64,000 nucleotides of DNA from DASRDU01 sp035560235 (GTDB lineage Bacteria; Acidobacteriota; Blastocatellia; RBC074): positions 159,898 through 223,897 of the forward strand of contig DATMAG010000107.1 in NCBI GenBank assembly GCA_035560235.1, written 5' to 3'. Each line of letters starts with the position of its first letter. Position 1 is the first letter of the stretch. The notes under the pieces were generated by a model. That model was not told where the DNA came from. It made no database searches and saw only the letters and a program-made list of their open reading frames with translations. This document shows positions 27,754-35,399 of this stretch, piece after piece. Both the position numbers and the translations under genes were made by a program.

Positions 27754-30519
27754 ATGGATATTCCGAAAACTTACGAACCAAAAGATGTCGAAGGGCGCTG
27801 GTATCCCTTCTGGGAGAGCCACCATTTCTTTGCGCCCGAAACGCAGACCGATCCGAACGCGCCGGTCTTTACGATGGTCATTCCGCCGCCGAACGTAACC
27901 GGGTCGCTGCATATGGGCCACGCGCTCAATCACACGATTCAGGATGTTATGGCGCGCTGGCATCGCATGCTTGGCGAACGCGTGCTGTGGCTGCCCGGCA
28001 CCGATCACGCGGGCATTGCCACGCAGATGATGGTCGAAAAACAGCTCGCGCAGGAAGGCATCAGCCGCCGCGACCTGGGCCGCGAAAAATTTCTGGAGCG
28101 CGTCTGGCAGTGGAAGGAACAGTACGGCGGCGCGATTCTCAGCCAGATGCGCATCCTGGGCGAGTCGGTGGACTGGTCGCGTGAACGCTTCACGATGGAC
28201 GAAGGTCTGTCGAACGCGGTGAAGGAAGTCTTTGTGCGCCTCTTTGACGACGGGCTGATTTATCGCGGCGAATACCTGGTCAACTGGTCGCCCGGCCTGC
28301 AAACAGCCATCTCCGATCTTGAAGTCGAGATGAAGCAGGTCAAAGGCCGACTCTGGCACATTGCTTATCCGATCAGAAATGCCGACGGCAGTCTGCCCGA
28401 AGCCGCAAGCCTGGCTGAAGCTTACGCTGCCGCAAACGAAGGCGAGCGCAAATCAGGACTGCTGCACACTGAAACGGGCGACTTTCTGGTTGTCGCCACG
28501 ACACGGCCTGAAACGATGCTTGGCGATACGGCGGTGGCGATGAATCCTGAAGATGAACGCTATCGTGCGCTCGCTGGCCGCACGGTTGTGCTGCCGCTCG
28601 TGGGCCGCGAACTGCCGCTGATTCAGGATGAAATCGTTGAGAAAGAGTTCGGCACAGGCTTTGTCAAAGTCACGCCCGCGCACGACCCGAATGATTTTGC
28701 GATGGGCAAACGCCACAACCTGCCGTTCATTTCCGTCATCGGCAAGGACGCAAAAATCACTGCTGCCGCGCCTGAAAAGTATCGCGGACTTGATCGCTTT
28801 GAAGCGCGCAAGGCTGTCGTGGCCGACCTTGAAGCCGCCGGGCTGCTGGTCAGAATTGAAGATTACACGCACAACGTCGGCCATTGTCAGCGCAGCGGCG
28901 TCGTGGTCGAACCGCTGCTGTCAACGCAGTGGTTTGTCAGAATGAAGCCGCTCGCTGAGCCTGCGCTTGAAGCGGTGCGCGCAGGCCGCACGATCTTTGT
29001 GCCGGAAAACTTCACGAAGATTTATTACAACTGGCTCGAAAACATCGAAGACTGGTGCATCTCGCGTCAGCTCTGGTGGGGCCATCGCATTCCGGCCTGG
29101 TACACGCCCGACGGCGACATCGTGGTCGCGCGCGATGAAGCCGAAGCCCGCGAACGTCTGAGGGCCACAGGCAAAGATGCGAGTGTGGCGCTGCGCCAGG
29201 ATGAAGACGTGCTTGACACGTGGTTCTCATCGCAGCTCTGGCCGTTCTCAACGCTCGGCTGGCCTGAACAGACTGAAGACCTGAAAAACCATTACCCGAC
29301 TGACGTGCTGGTGACGGCTCAGGACATCATCTTTTTCTGGGTGGCGCGCATGATCATGATGGGTCTGAAGTTCATGGGCGAAGTGCCGTTCCGTGTGGTT
29401 TACATCAACGGCCTGGTGCTCGATCCCGAAGGCCAGAAGATGTCGAAGACCAAAGGCAACGTGATCGATCCGCTGGTGGTCTTTGACAAGTACGGCACTG
29501 ATGCCGTGCGTTATTCGCTGGCTGCCGCGACCTCAGCAGGCCTGAGCTTTGCGCTGCAGGAAGAGAAGATGGTGTCGGCGCGCAACTTCGTCAACAAGAT
29601 CTGGAACGCGGCCCGCTTCGTCCTGCTCAACTGCGGCGAAGTGCTCGACGCGCAGCAGCCGGTCGAATGGGAAAGCGAACTGGCCGAGCCGATGCTCGCT
29701 GATCGCTGGATTCTGAGCCGCCTCAATCGCACGACGCAGGAAGTCAACGAAGCGTTGCAGAATTATCGCTTTCACGAAGTCGCGGCGAAGCTCTATCACT
29801 TCTTCTGGGATGATTTCTGCGACTGGTACATCGAACTCTCAAAGCCGTTCGTGGCCTCGCCTGAAATCACGCCTGAAAACACTGCCGTTCGTCAGCGCAT
29901 CGTTTACGTGCTTGAACGCAGCCTGCGCCTGCTGCATCCGCTGATGCCGTTCATCACAGAGGAACTGTGGCAGCGTCTGCCGCATCGCGGAGAAACAATC
30001 TGCCTGGCCGACTTTCCGCGCTTTGATGCCGCGCAGCTTGACGAACGAGCCGAACGCGAAATGAACACGCTGATTGAAGTCGTGACGAAGCTGCGCAACA
30101 TTCGCGCGACCTTCAACATTGCGCCGTCAGTGCCGCTGCAGGCTGAAATCGCCACAACCGATGCAAGCCTGAGCGAAGTCATCACGCGCATGGAAGAGCC
30201 GATCAAACGCCTGGCGCGTGTAGCTGAAATCAAAGTCGTCAACGCACTGAGCGCGCAGCGCGGTTCAGCCCGCGCTGTGATGCCCGGGGCTGAAATCGCC
30301 GTGCCGCTCTCAGGCCTGATTGATTTTGACAAGGAGCGGGCGCGACTGAGCAACACGCTCACCAAACTGACAGGCGAACTGGGCGGCCTTGAGAAACGGC
30401 TGTCGAATCCTGATTTCATCGCGCGCGCCGCCGCAGACGTGGTTGAGCAGTCACGCGAACGCGCCGCCGAATTGCAGGATCAGATCGCCAGACTCAAAGC
30501 GATGATTGAAGCTCTCTGA
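27754..30519 (+). CDS. valS: Valyl-tRNA synthetase
   Basis: Class I aminoacyl-tRNA synthetase charging tRNA-Val, 921 residues. The HIGH signature is HMGH at 53-56 in PPNVTGSLHMGHALN; the KMSKS signature reads KMSKT at 562-566. The editing domain (about 200-400) has TTRPETMLGDTAVAM. The C-terminal end is a coiled-coil arm (DFDKERARLSNTLTKLTGELGG ...), which is specific to bacterial ValRS. The ATG follows a T-rich stretch and has no Shine-Dalgarno site, as for several genes in this stretch. Confidence 0.97.
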   Translation: MDIPKTYEPKDVEGRWYPFWESHHFFAPETQTDPNAPVFTMVIPPPNVTGSLHMGHALNHTIQDVMARWHRMLGERVLWLPGTDHAGIATQMMVEKQLAQEGISRRDLGREKFLERVWQWKEQYGGAILSQMRILGESVDWSRERFTMDEGLSNAVKEVFVRLFDDGLIYRGEYLVNWSPGLQTAISDLEVEMKQVKGRLWHIAYPIRNADGSLPEAASLAEAYAAANEGERKSGLLHTETGDFLVVATTRPETMLGDTAVAMNPEDERYRALAGRTVVLPLVGRELPLIQDEIVEKEFGTGFVKVTPAHDPNDFAMGKRHNLPFISVIGKDAKITAAAPEKYRGLDRFEARKAVVADLEAAGLLVRIEDYTHNVGHCQRSGVVVEPLLSTQWFVRMKPLAEPALEAVRAGRTIFVPENFTKIYYNWLENIEDWCISRQLWWGHRIPAWYTPDGDIVVARDEAEARERLRATGKDASVALRQDEDVLDTWFSSQLWPFSTLGWPEQTEDLKNHYPTDVLVTAQDIIFFWVARMIMMGLKFMGEVPFRVVYINGLVLDPEGQKMSKTKGNVIDPLVVFDKYGTDAVRYSLAAATSAGLSFALQEEKMVSARNFVNKIWNAARFVLLNCGEVLDAQQPVEWESELAEPMLADRWILSRLNRTTQEVNEALQNYRFHEVAAKLYHFFWDDFCDWYIELSKPFVASPEITPENTAVRQRIVYVLERSLRLLHPLMPFITEELWQRLPHRGETICLADFPRFDAAQLDERAEREMNTLIEVVTKLRNIRATFNIAPSVPLQAEIATTDASLSEVITRMEEPIKRLARVAEIKVVNALSAQRGSARAVMPGAEIAVPLSGLIDFDKERARLSNTLTKLTGELGGLEKRLSNPDFIARAAADVVEQSRERAAELQDQIARLKAMIEAL

Positions 30520-30535
30520 GCAACAACACTACAAG

Positions 30536-30590
30536 GATGCGGAACCGCGGCGCTGAAACTCCGCATTCCGCATTCCTCACTCCGCATTTT
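30536..30590. repeat. Repeated CCGCATTCC words with a short inverted arm
   Basis: Between valS and nadC, ATGCGGAA (near 30537) pairs with TTCCGCAT (near 30566-30573), and CCGCAT is repeated three times directly before the nadC start. This fits the general pattern of palindromic words filling gaps. Confidence 0.55.
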
Positions 30591-30591
30591 T

Positions 30592-31458
30592 ATGATTTTC
30601 TCTCTCGATCCTGAAATCATTTACGAAGCCGTCAATCACGCGCTGGCTGAAGACATCGGGCGCGGTGACATCACTTCGCGGTCAACGGTCAGGCCCGGAC
30701 AGCGGGCGCGCGGCAGCTTTCTGGCCAAGCAGGATTTCGTGCTGGCCGGGCTTGAAGTCGCTGACGCAGTCTTTGCCGCCTTCGATTACCAGATGCAGAT
30801 TGAAGCCAATGTCGCGGATGGCGAAGAACTGACAGCGGGCAAAATGTTCGGGCGCGTCACGGGCGACGCCCAGATGCTGCTTGCGGCTGAGCGCGTCGCG
30901 CTGAACTTTCTGCAACGGCTGTCAGGCGTGGCCACCATCACGCGCCGTTACGCTGACGCTGTGGCCGGAACGAAGGCGAAGATCGTTGACACGCGCAAGA
31001 CCACGCCCGGTCTGCGCCTGCTTGAAAAGTATGCTGTCACAGTTGGCGGCGGGCATAATCATCGCCTCGGCCTCGATGACGGCGTGCTGATCAAGGACAA
31101 CCACATCGCGCTTGCCGGTGGCGTCACTGAAGCCGTGCGCCGCGCCAGAGAAGCGGCGGGGCATTTGCACAAGGTCGAAGTCGAAGTCGCAAACTTCGAG
31201 CAGTTGAAAGAGGCTCTGGCGGCGCGGGCTGACATTATTATGCTCGACAACATGACGCCTGAAATGGTGCGCGAGGCCGTGCAGATTGTGAATCAGCATG
31301 AACCGCACGAACGCCGCACGCTGCTTGAAGCTTCCGGCGGCATCACGCTTGAAAACGTGCGCGCTTATGCCGAAGCCGGAGCCGATCTGATTTCCATCGG
31401 CGCGCTGACGCATTCGGCGCCCGCCGTTGACATCAGCCTGAAAATCAAACCGCTGTGA
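30592..31458 (+). CDS. nadC: Nicotinate-nucleotide pyrophosphorylase (quinolinate phosphoribosyltransferase)
   Basis: Makes nicotinate mononucleotide from quinolinate and PRPP in NAD synthesis; 288 residues, normal length. Signature segments are EDIGRGDITS near the N-terminus, RVALNFLQRLSG, DTRKTTPGLR with the catalytic lysine and arginines, VGGGHNHRLGLDD, LIKDNH and the C-terminal LLEASGGITLENV and SIGALTHS. nadA and nadB are not in the window. It overlaps birA by four bases (GTGA), indicating translational coupling. The start codon has no evident Shine-Dalgarno site. Confidence 0.97.
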   Translation: MIFSLDPEIIYEAVNHALAEDIGRGDITSRSTVRPGQRARGSFLAKQDFVLAGLEVADAVFAAFDYQMQIEANVADGEELTAGKMFGRVTGDAQMLLAAERVALNFLQRLSGVATITRRYADAVAGTKAKIVDTRKTTPGLRLLEKYAVTVGGGHNHRLGLDDGVLIKDNHIALAGGVTEAVRRAREAAGHLHKVEVEVANFEQLKEALAARADIIMLDNMTPEMVREAVQIVNQHEPHERRTLLEASGGITLENVRAYAEAGADLISIGALTHSAPAVDISLKIKPL

Positions 31459-32222
31459 ATCCGGTGCAGCTCATTCATCGCCCGCCATTCATCATTCATC
31501 ATTACCCGACTCTCGGCTCAACGAACGATCATCTCAAACGGATGACCGACGCGCCGGAGTTCACCTGCGTGACGGCTGATGAACAGCGGGCCGGACGCGG
31601 ACGGCGTGATCGCACGTGGCATTCAGCGCCGGGCGACGGGCTGTATTTGTCGGTGCTGCTGCGCCCGCTGCTCGCGCCTGAACAACTTCCGCTGCTCAGT
31701 CTGATGTGCGCGGTCGCGGTCAGTGAAACCATCGCGCGTTACAACGTTGCCGGAACCGACATCAAATGGCCGAACGATGTGCTGGTCAATGAACGCAAGC
31801 TCAGCGGCATTCTGATTGAAGGCATTGCGGGCGCTGACACGCCGCGCATCATTGCCGGCATCGGCGTTAATCTGAATCATCGTGACTTCCCGCCTGAGCT
31901 TGAACAGACAGCCACCTCGCTCGCGCGTGAATGCGGGCATCAGATTGACGCTGCTGAATTCCGCGATCAGTTGCTCATCAGCCTGGCGCGCTGGTATGAA
32001 ACGCTGCGGCACGGTGACGGGCATTCAATTCTGAATCGCTGGCAGCAGTTGTCGAGCTATGCGCACGGCAAACAGATTGTCGTGACGCTCGATGATGAAC
32101 AGCTCAGCGGCGTGACCGCAGGCCTGACCGAAAGCGGCGCGCTGCTTGTGCGCACGGCTTCAGGCGCAATGCGCACGATCATTGCCGGTGAAGTTTCGCG
32201 CCTGCGCTCAGGTGATCAGTGA
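31455..32222 (+). CDS. birA: Biotin--[acetyl-CoA-carboxylase] ligase
   Basis: Attaches biotin to the carrier domain of biotin-dependent carboxylases, 255 residues. The adenylate-binding loop GRGRRDRTW and the KWPNDVL motif are clear, as is the C-terminal SH3-like domain. It lacks the N-terminal helix-turn-helix of E. coli BirA, so it is a group I enzyme without the repressor function. The GTG start overlaps the nadC stop. coaX follows, a common neighbour of birA in many bacteria. Confidence 0.95.
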   Translation: MNPVQLIHRPPFIIHHYPTLGSTNDHLKRMTDAPEFTCVTADEQRAGRGRRDRTWHSAPGDGLYLSVLLRPLLAPEQLPLLSLMCAVAVSETIARYNVAGTDIKWPNDVLVNERKLSGILIEGIAGADTPRIIAGIGVNLNHRDFPPELEQTATSLARECGHQIDAAEFRDQLLISLARWYETLRHGDGHSILNRWQQLSSYAHGKQIVVTLDDEQLSGVTAGLTESGALLVRTASGAMRTIIAGEVSRLRSGDQ

Positions 32223-32283
32223 AGTCAGCCTGATGATTCGCTGAAGATGACCTGCCTGCACGCATCACTTTTCAACTTATCGC

Positions 32284-32312
32284 TTGGCACTCTCACGCCT
32301 CAGCGGTAAGAT
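32284..32312 (+). promoter_or_regulatory. Candidate sigma-70 promoter of coaX
   Basis: TTGGCA (32284-32289), a 17-base spacer and TAAGAT (32307-32312), about 90 bases before the coaX start codon. Confidence 0.4.
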
Positions 32313-32401
32313 GACCTTGTCCTTCTCTTCCATCAGTCTTTTGAAGCTGCTGTTGATAAATCGCGCATTGATCGGGTGTCCCCACACTCAGACGACCACT
32401 T

Positions 32402-33169
32402 ATGCTTTTAGTCATTGATGTCGGCAACACCAACACGGTGATTGGCGTGTATGAAGGCGAGCGGCTGCTGACAAGCTGGCGGCTGACGACCGAACGCACC
32501 CGCACGGTGGATGAATACGGCATTCTCTTCCGCAACCTGTTCACGCTGGCCGGAATGGATTCGAGCAGCATTGACGCGGTGGCGATTTCATCAGTCGTGC
32601 CGCCGCTTCACTTCACGCTCGAAAAAATGTCGCAGGTCTATTTCGGGCGCGTGCCGCTGTTCATTGATCACAGCGTTGACACCGGCATGACGATTCGTTA
32701 TTCGCCGCCGACCGATGTGGGCGCCGATCGCATCGTCAACAGCGTCGCCGCGATTGAACGTTACGGCGCGCCGTGCATTGTCGTTGATTTCGGCACGGCG
32801 ACCACGTTTGATGCGGTGACGGCAGATCGTGAATACATTGGCGGCGTGATCACGCCGGGCATCACGATTTCAGCCGAAGCGTTGTTTCAGCGCGCCGCGC
32901 GGTTGTACCGCGTCGAGATTCGCCGCCCTGAACAGATCATCGGGCAGCACACCATCGGCAGCGTGCAATCGGGTTTGTATTACGGTTACATCGGACTGGT
33001 TGACGGCATTCTCAAACGGATGGTTGCGGAACTCGGCGATCACGTGCGCGTGATTGCAACGGGCGGGCTGGCGAAGCTGATCGGGCGCGGCTCCGAATAC
33101 ATCGAAGAGATTGATGAGAACCTGACGCTCGAAGGCCTGCGCCTGATTTATGAACGAAACAGAAGATAG
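32402..33169 (+). CDS. coaX: Type III pantothenate kinase
   Basis: First step of coenzyme A synthesis, phosphorylating pantothenate; 255 residues. The ASKHA-fold phosphate motifs are present: DVGNTNTVIGVYEG at the N-terminus, TDVGADRIVNSVAA, VVDFGTATTFDAV and ATGGLAKLIGRG. Type III enzymes are not feedback-inhibited by CoA and usually need a monovalent cation. No ribosome-binding site precedes the ATG. Confidence 0.96.
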   Translation: MLLVIDVGNTNTVIGVYEGERLLTSWRLTTERTRTVDEYGILFRNLFTLAGMDSSSIDAVAISSVVPPLHFTLEKMSQVYFGRVPLFIDHSVDTGMTIRYSPPTDVGADRIVNSVAAIERYGAPCIVVDFGTATTFDAVTADREYIGGVITPGITISAEALFQRAARLYRVEIRRPEQIIGQHTIGSVQSGLYYGYIGLVDGILKRMVAELGDHVRVIATGGLAKLIGRGSEYIEEIDENLTLEGLRLIYERNRR

Positions 33170-33248
33170 TGGTCAGTGGTCAGCGGTCAGCGGCTGGTGG
33201 ACACATTGGTTTTTCACTGGCCACTAACCACCAGCCACTAACCACTGA
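33167..33248. repeat. Imperfect palindrome of GTGGTTAGTGG words, after coaX
   Basis: Left arm (33167-33200) starts inside the coaX stop codon; right arm (about 33214-33248) is its imperfect reverse complement, with a loop of about 14 bases containing ACACATTGG and a T-run. The word GGCTGGTGG plus AGTGGTC units matches the palindrome at 1541-1622, 31.6 kb away. Confidence 0.75.
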
Positions 33249-33263
33249 TTTCCGACAGCCGCC

Positions 33264-34013
33264 TTGAATTACTTCAATTACTTCACCGAAATCGAAGAAG
33301 AGTTTGTCAGGCGTCGCGGCAGCCATCTGCTGGTTTCGCCGCTCGACTGGTCGCTGATTGAAACCTGGAAGCAGCGCGGCATTCCGCTGCACGTGGTCCT
33401 GCGCGGCATCAACTCATCGTTTGAATCATACGATCCGAAGGCGCGGCGCGGGCGCAAGGTCAATTCGCTCTTTTACTGTCAGCAGGAAGTCGAGGCCGGA
33501 TTTTACGAGTATCTGGAATCGCGCGTTGGTGGTCAGCACACCGAAGAAACGAATGGCGCGGAACAGGCGAACGGCAACGGCGCGATCAGCGCGATCAGCG
33601 ACAGCGGCGCGCCCTTCTCGCGTGAATCAATCATTCAGTATCTGACCGATCAGCGCGAACAACTGGCGCGAATGATGACGATTCACGAAGCTGACGCGCC
33701 GCTCGCTGAAACCTTTTCACGCGCCGCGCGGCGCCTCAGCGAAATCATCGCTGATCTGAAAGCCGCGTCGGTCGTGCGGCACGAACGGATTGAAAGCGAC
33801 CTGACGCTGGTTGAAGACCTGCTGCTCGAAGGTCTGAAACAGAGCGCGGGCGCAGCCAGGCTTGATGAACTCAGACGCGAAGGCGATCAGCAGTTGCGCG
33901 CTTATCGCAAGGGGATGGAAGCTGAGGTTTACGAACAGACCCGCAATAATTACATTGCGCGGCGGCTGCGTGAACAATACCGCGTTCCGCGACTCAGCCT
34001 GTTCTATTTGTAA
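33264..34013 (+). CDS. Conserved protein of unknown function
   Basis: Protein of 249 residues, apparently starting at TTG 33264, with no Shine-Dalgarno site. The N-terminus YFNYFTEIEEEFVRRRGSHL, then LVSPLDWSLIETWKQRGIPLHVVLRGI, is a strongly patterned helix-rich segment that I associate with uncharacterised proteins of Acidobacteriota and relatives. The middle (about 90-115) is low-complexity (NGAEQANGNGAIS). The C-terminal half is predicted helical with many Arg/Glu/Leu residues and ends in RNNYIARRLREQYRVPRLSLFYL. I cannot assign a function. It stands between coaX and an RNA methyltransferase. Confidence 0.8.
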   Translation: MNYFNYFTEIEEEFVRRRGSHLLVSPLDWSLIETWKQRGIPLHVVLRGINSSFESYDPKARRGRKVNSLFYCQQEVEAGFYEYLESRVGGQHTEETNGAEQANGNGAISAISDSGAPFSRESIIQYLTDQREQLARMMTIHEADAPLAETFSRAARRLSEIIADLKAASVVRHERIESDLTLVEDLLLEGLKQSAGAARLDELRREGDQQLRAYRKGMEAEVYEQTRNNYIARRLREQYRVPRLSLFYL

Positions 34014-34080
34014 CCTGACGGCGGCTGACTGAAGCGACGGTGCTGGTGATGGTTCCGCTTTCAGCAACCAGGTAATTTTT

Positions 34081-35340
34081 ATGAGCATTGCCACGCAGAC
34101 GGAAGAGACGTTTTCACTTCCGCCCAACAGTCCGGTTCAGGTCAGCATCGGCCAGTTGCACGAGGTGACGATTGAAAAGCTGGTCTATGGCGGCGACGGG
34201 CTGGCGCACATCGGCACGCAGGCGGTCTTTGTGCCGTTCGCTGCGCCCGGCGATCAGTTGCGGATTCGCATTACCGAAGTCGAACGCAACTACGCGCGGG
34301 CGGTGATTGAAGAGATCATCGAACCTTCTCCGGCGCGGCGCACTCCGCCCTGCGCTCATTTCGGCGTGTGCGGCGGCTGTCAGTTGCAGCACCTCGATTA
34401 CGCGGCACAGCTTGAAACCAAGGTGGCCTTCATCCGCGAATCGCTGCGCCGCGTGGGCCGGATTGACTGGAGCGATGAAATCCCGATTCGCGCGGCGGCT
34501 GAGTTCGGCTATCGTTCGCGCGCCGAAATCAAAGTGTCACACGATGCCGAAGGGCAAACGCAGATTGGTTACTTCAGAGCCGGAACGCACGAGGTTCACG
34601 AAGTCAGTGATTGTCCGATTCTGCTGCCTGCGGCGCGACGCGAATTGCAGCGGCTGCACAGCGAATCTCATCTGATTCCGAGTGATGCGACGCGCGTCTT
34701 TCTGACCGCGGGTGATGAATCGGTGATCGTGACGCCGGGCAGCGGAGAGAATCATCGCGCGGCTGAACTCGATGCGCTCGGCACGGCGCATCAGCGCATC
34801 GCGGGAATTGATTACAGCTTCGGCGTGCGTTCTTTCTTTCAGGCCAATCGCCTGCTCCTTGAGGAACTCGTCAGCGTTGCTGTTGGTGACGCGCGCGGCA
34901 GACTCGCAGTTGATCTGTATGCCGGAGCCGGTCTGTTCGCGCTGCAACTGGCCGGGCGGTTCGAGCAGGTCTGTGCCATCGAAGGCAATCGCCTGGCGGC
35001 GAGTCACGGCCAGGCCAACGCCCGCGCCAGCAACATCAGCAACGTTCGTTATGAAGCGATTTCGGTTGAAGCGTGGCTGAAATACAAAGCTGCGGCGGCA
35101 GGCCGACCTGATCTGCTGCTGCTTGACCCGCCACGCGCAGGCGCAGGCGCGCAGGTCATCGAACGAATTGCCGCACTTGCGCCGCCGCAGATTACTTATG
35201 TGTCGTGCGACCCGGCCACGCTGGCGCGTGATCTGCGGCTGTTACTCAATCATTATTACCGGCTGACATCACTGACCGCGCTCGATATGTTTCCTCAGAC
35301 CTTTCACGTCGAGACGGTTGCACGGCTGGTTGCAGACTGA
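34081..35340 (+). CDS. 23S rRNA (uracil)-methyltransferase, RlmD/RumA type
   Basis: SAM-dependent m5U methyltransferase of the TrmA/RumA family, 419 residues. An N-terminal TRAM domain (about 20-80, EVTIEKLVYGGDGLAHIG) is followed by the [4Fe-4S]-cluster cysteines CAHFGVCGGCQLQHLDY, with a fourth Cys in SDCPILL. The C-terminal Rossmann domain has DLYAGAGLFAL (SAM binding), LDPPRAGAG and the catalytic Cys in TYVSCDPATLARDL. This combination indicates action on 23S rRNA rather than tRNA, but the exact target (RlmC or RlmD type) is not certain. A weak AGG precedes the ATG. Confidence 0.9.
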   Translation: MSIATQTEETFSLPPNSPVQVSIGQLHEVTIEKLVYGGDGLAHIGTQAVFVPFAAPGDQLRIRITEVERNYARAVIEEIIEPSPARRTPPCAHFGVCGGCQLQHLDYAAQLETKVAFIRESLRRVGRIDWSDEIPIRAAAEFGYRSRAEIKVSHDAEGQTQIGYFRAGTHEVHEVSDCPILLPAARRELQRLHSESHLIPSDATRVFLTAGDESVIVTPGSGENHRAAELDALGTAHQRIAGIDYSFGVRSFFQANRLLLEELVSVAVGDARGRLAVDLYAGAGLFALQLAGRFEQVCAIEGNRLAASHGQANARASNISNVRYEAISVEAWLKYKAAAAGRPDLLLLDPPRAGAGAQVIERIAALAPPQITYVSCDPATLARDLRLLLNHYYRLTSLTALDMFPQTFHVETVARLVAD

Positions 35341-35395
35341 GGATTGCAGATTGCGGATTTGAAACAGGTCGCAATCTGAAATCTGAAATCTTCAC
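35341..35395. repeat. Inverted word CAGATTGCG with AATCTGAAATCTG repeats
   Basis: Between the methyltransferase and comEC, CAGATTGCG pairs with CGCAATCTG across about 15 bases, followed by tandem AATCTGA units right before the comEC start. Another member of the palindromic gap elements. Confidence 0.5.
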
Positions 35396-35399
35396 TCAC

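Noticed and set aside
29434..29451. KMSKT instead of KMSKS in ValRS as a sign of a defective enzyme
   Set aside because: The last Ser is variable in this motif and all other signatures are intact.
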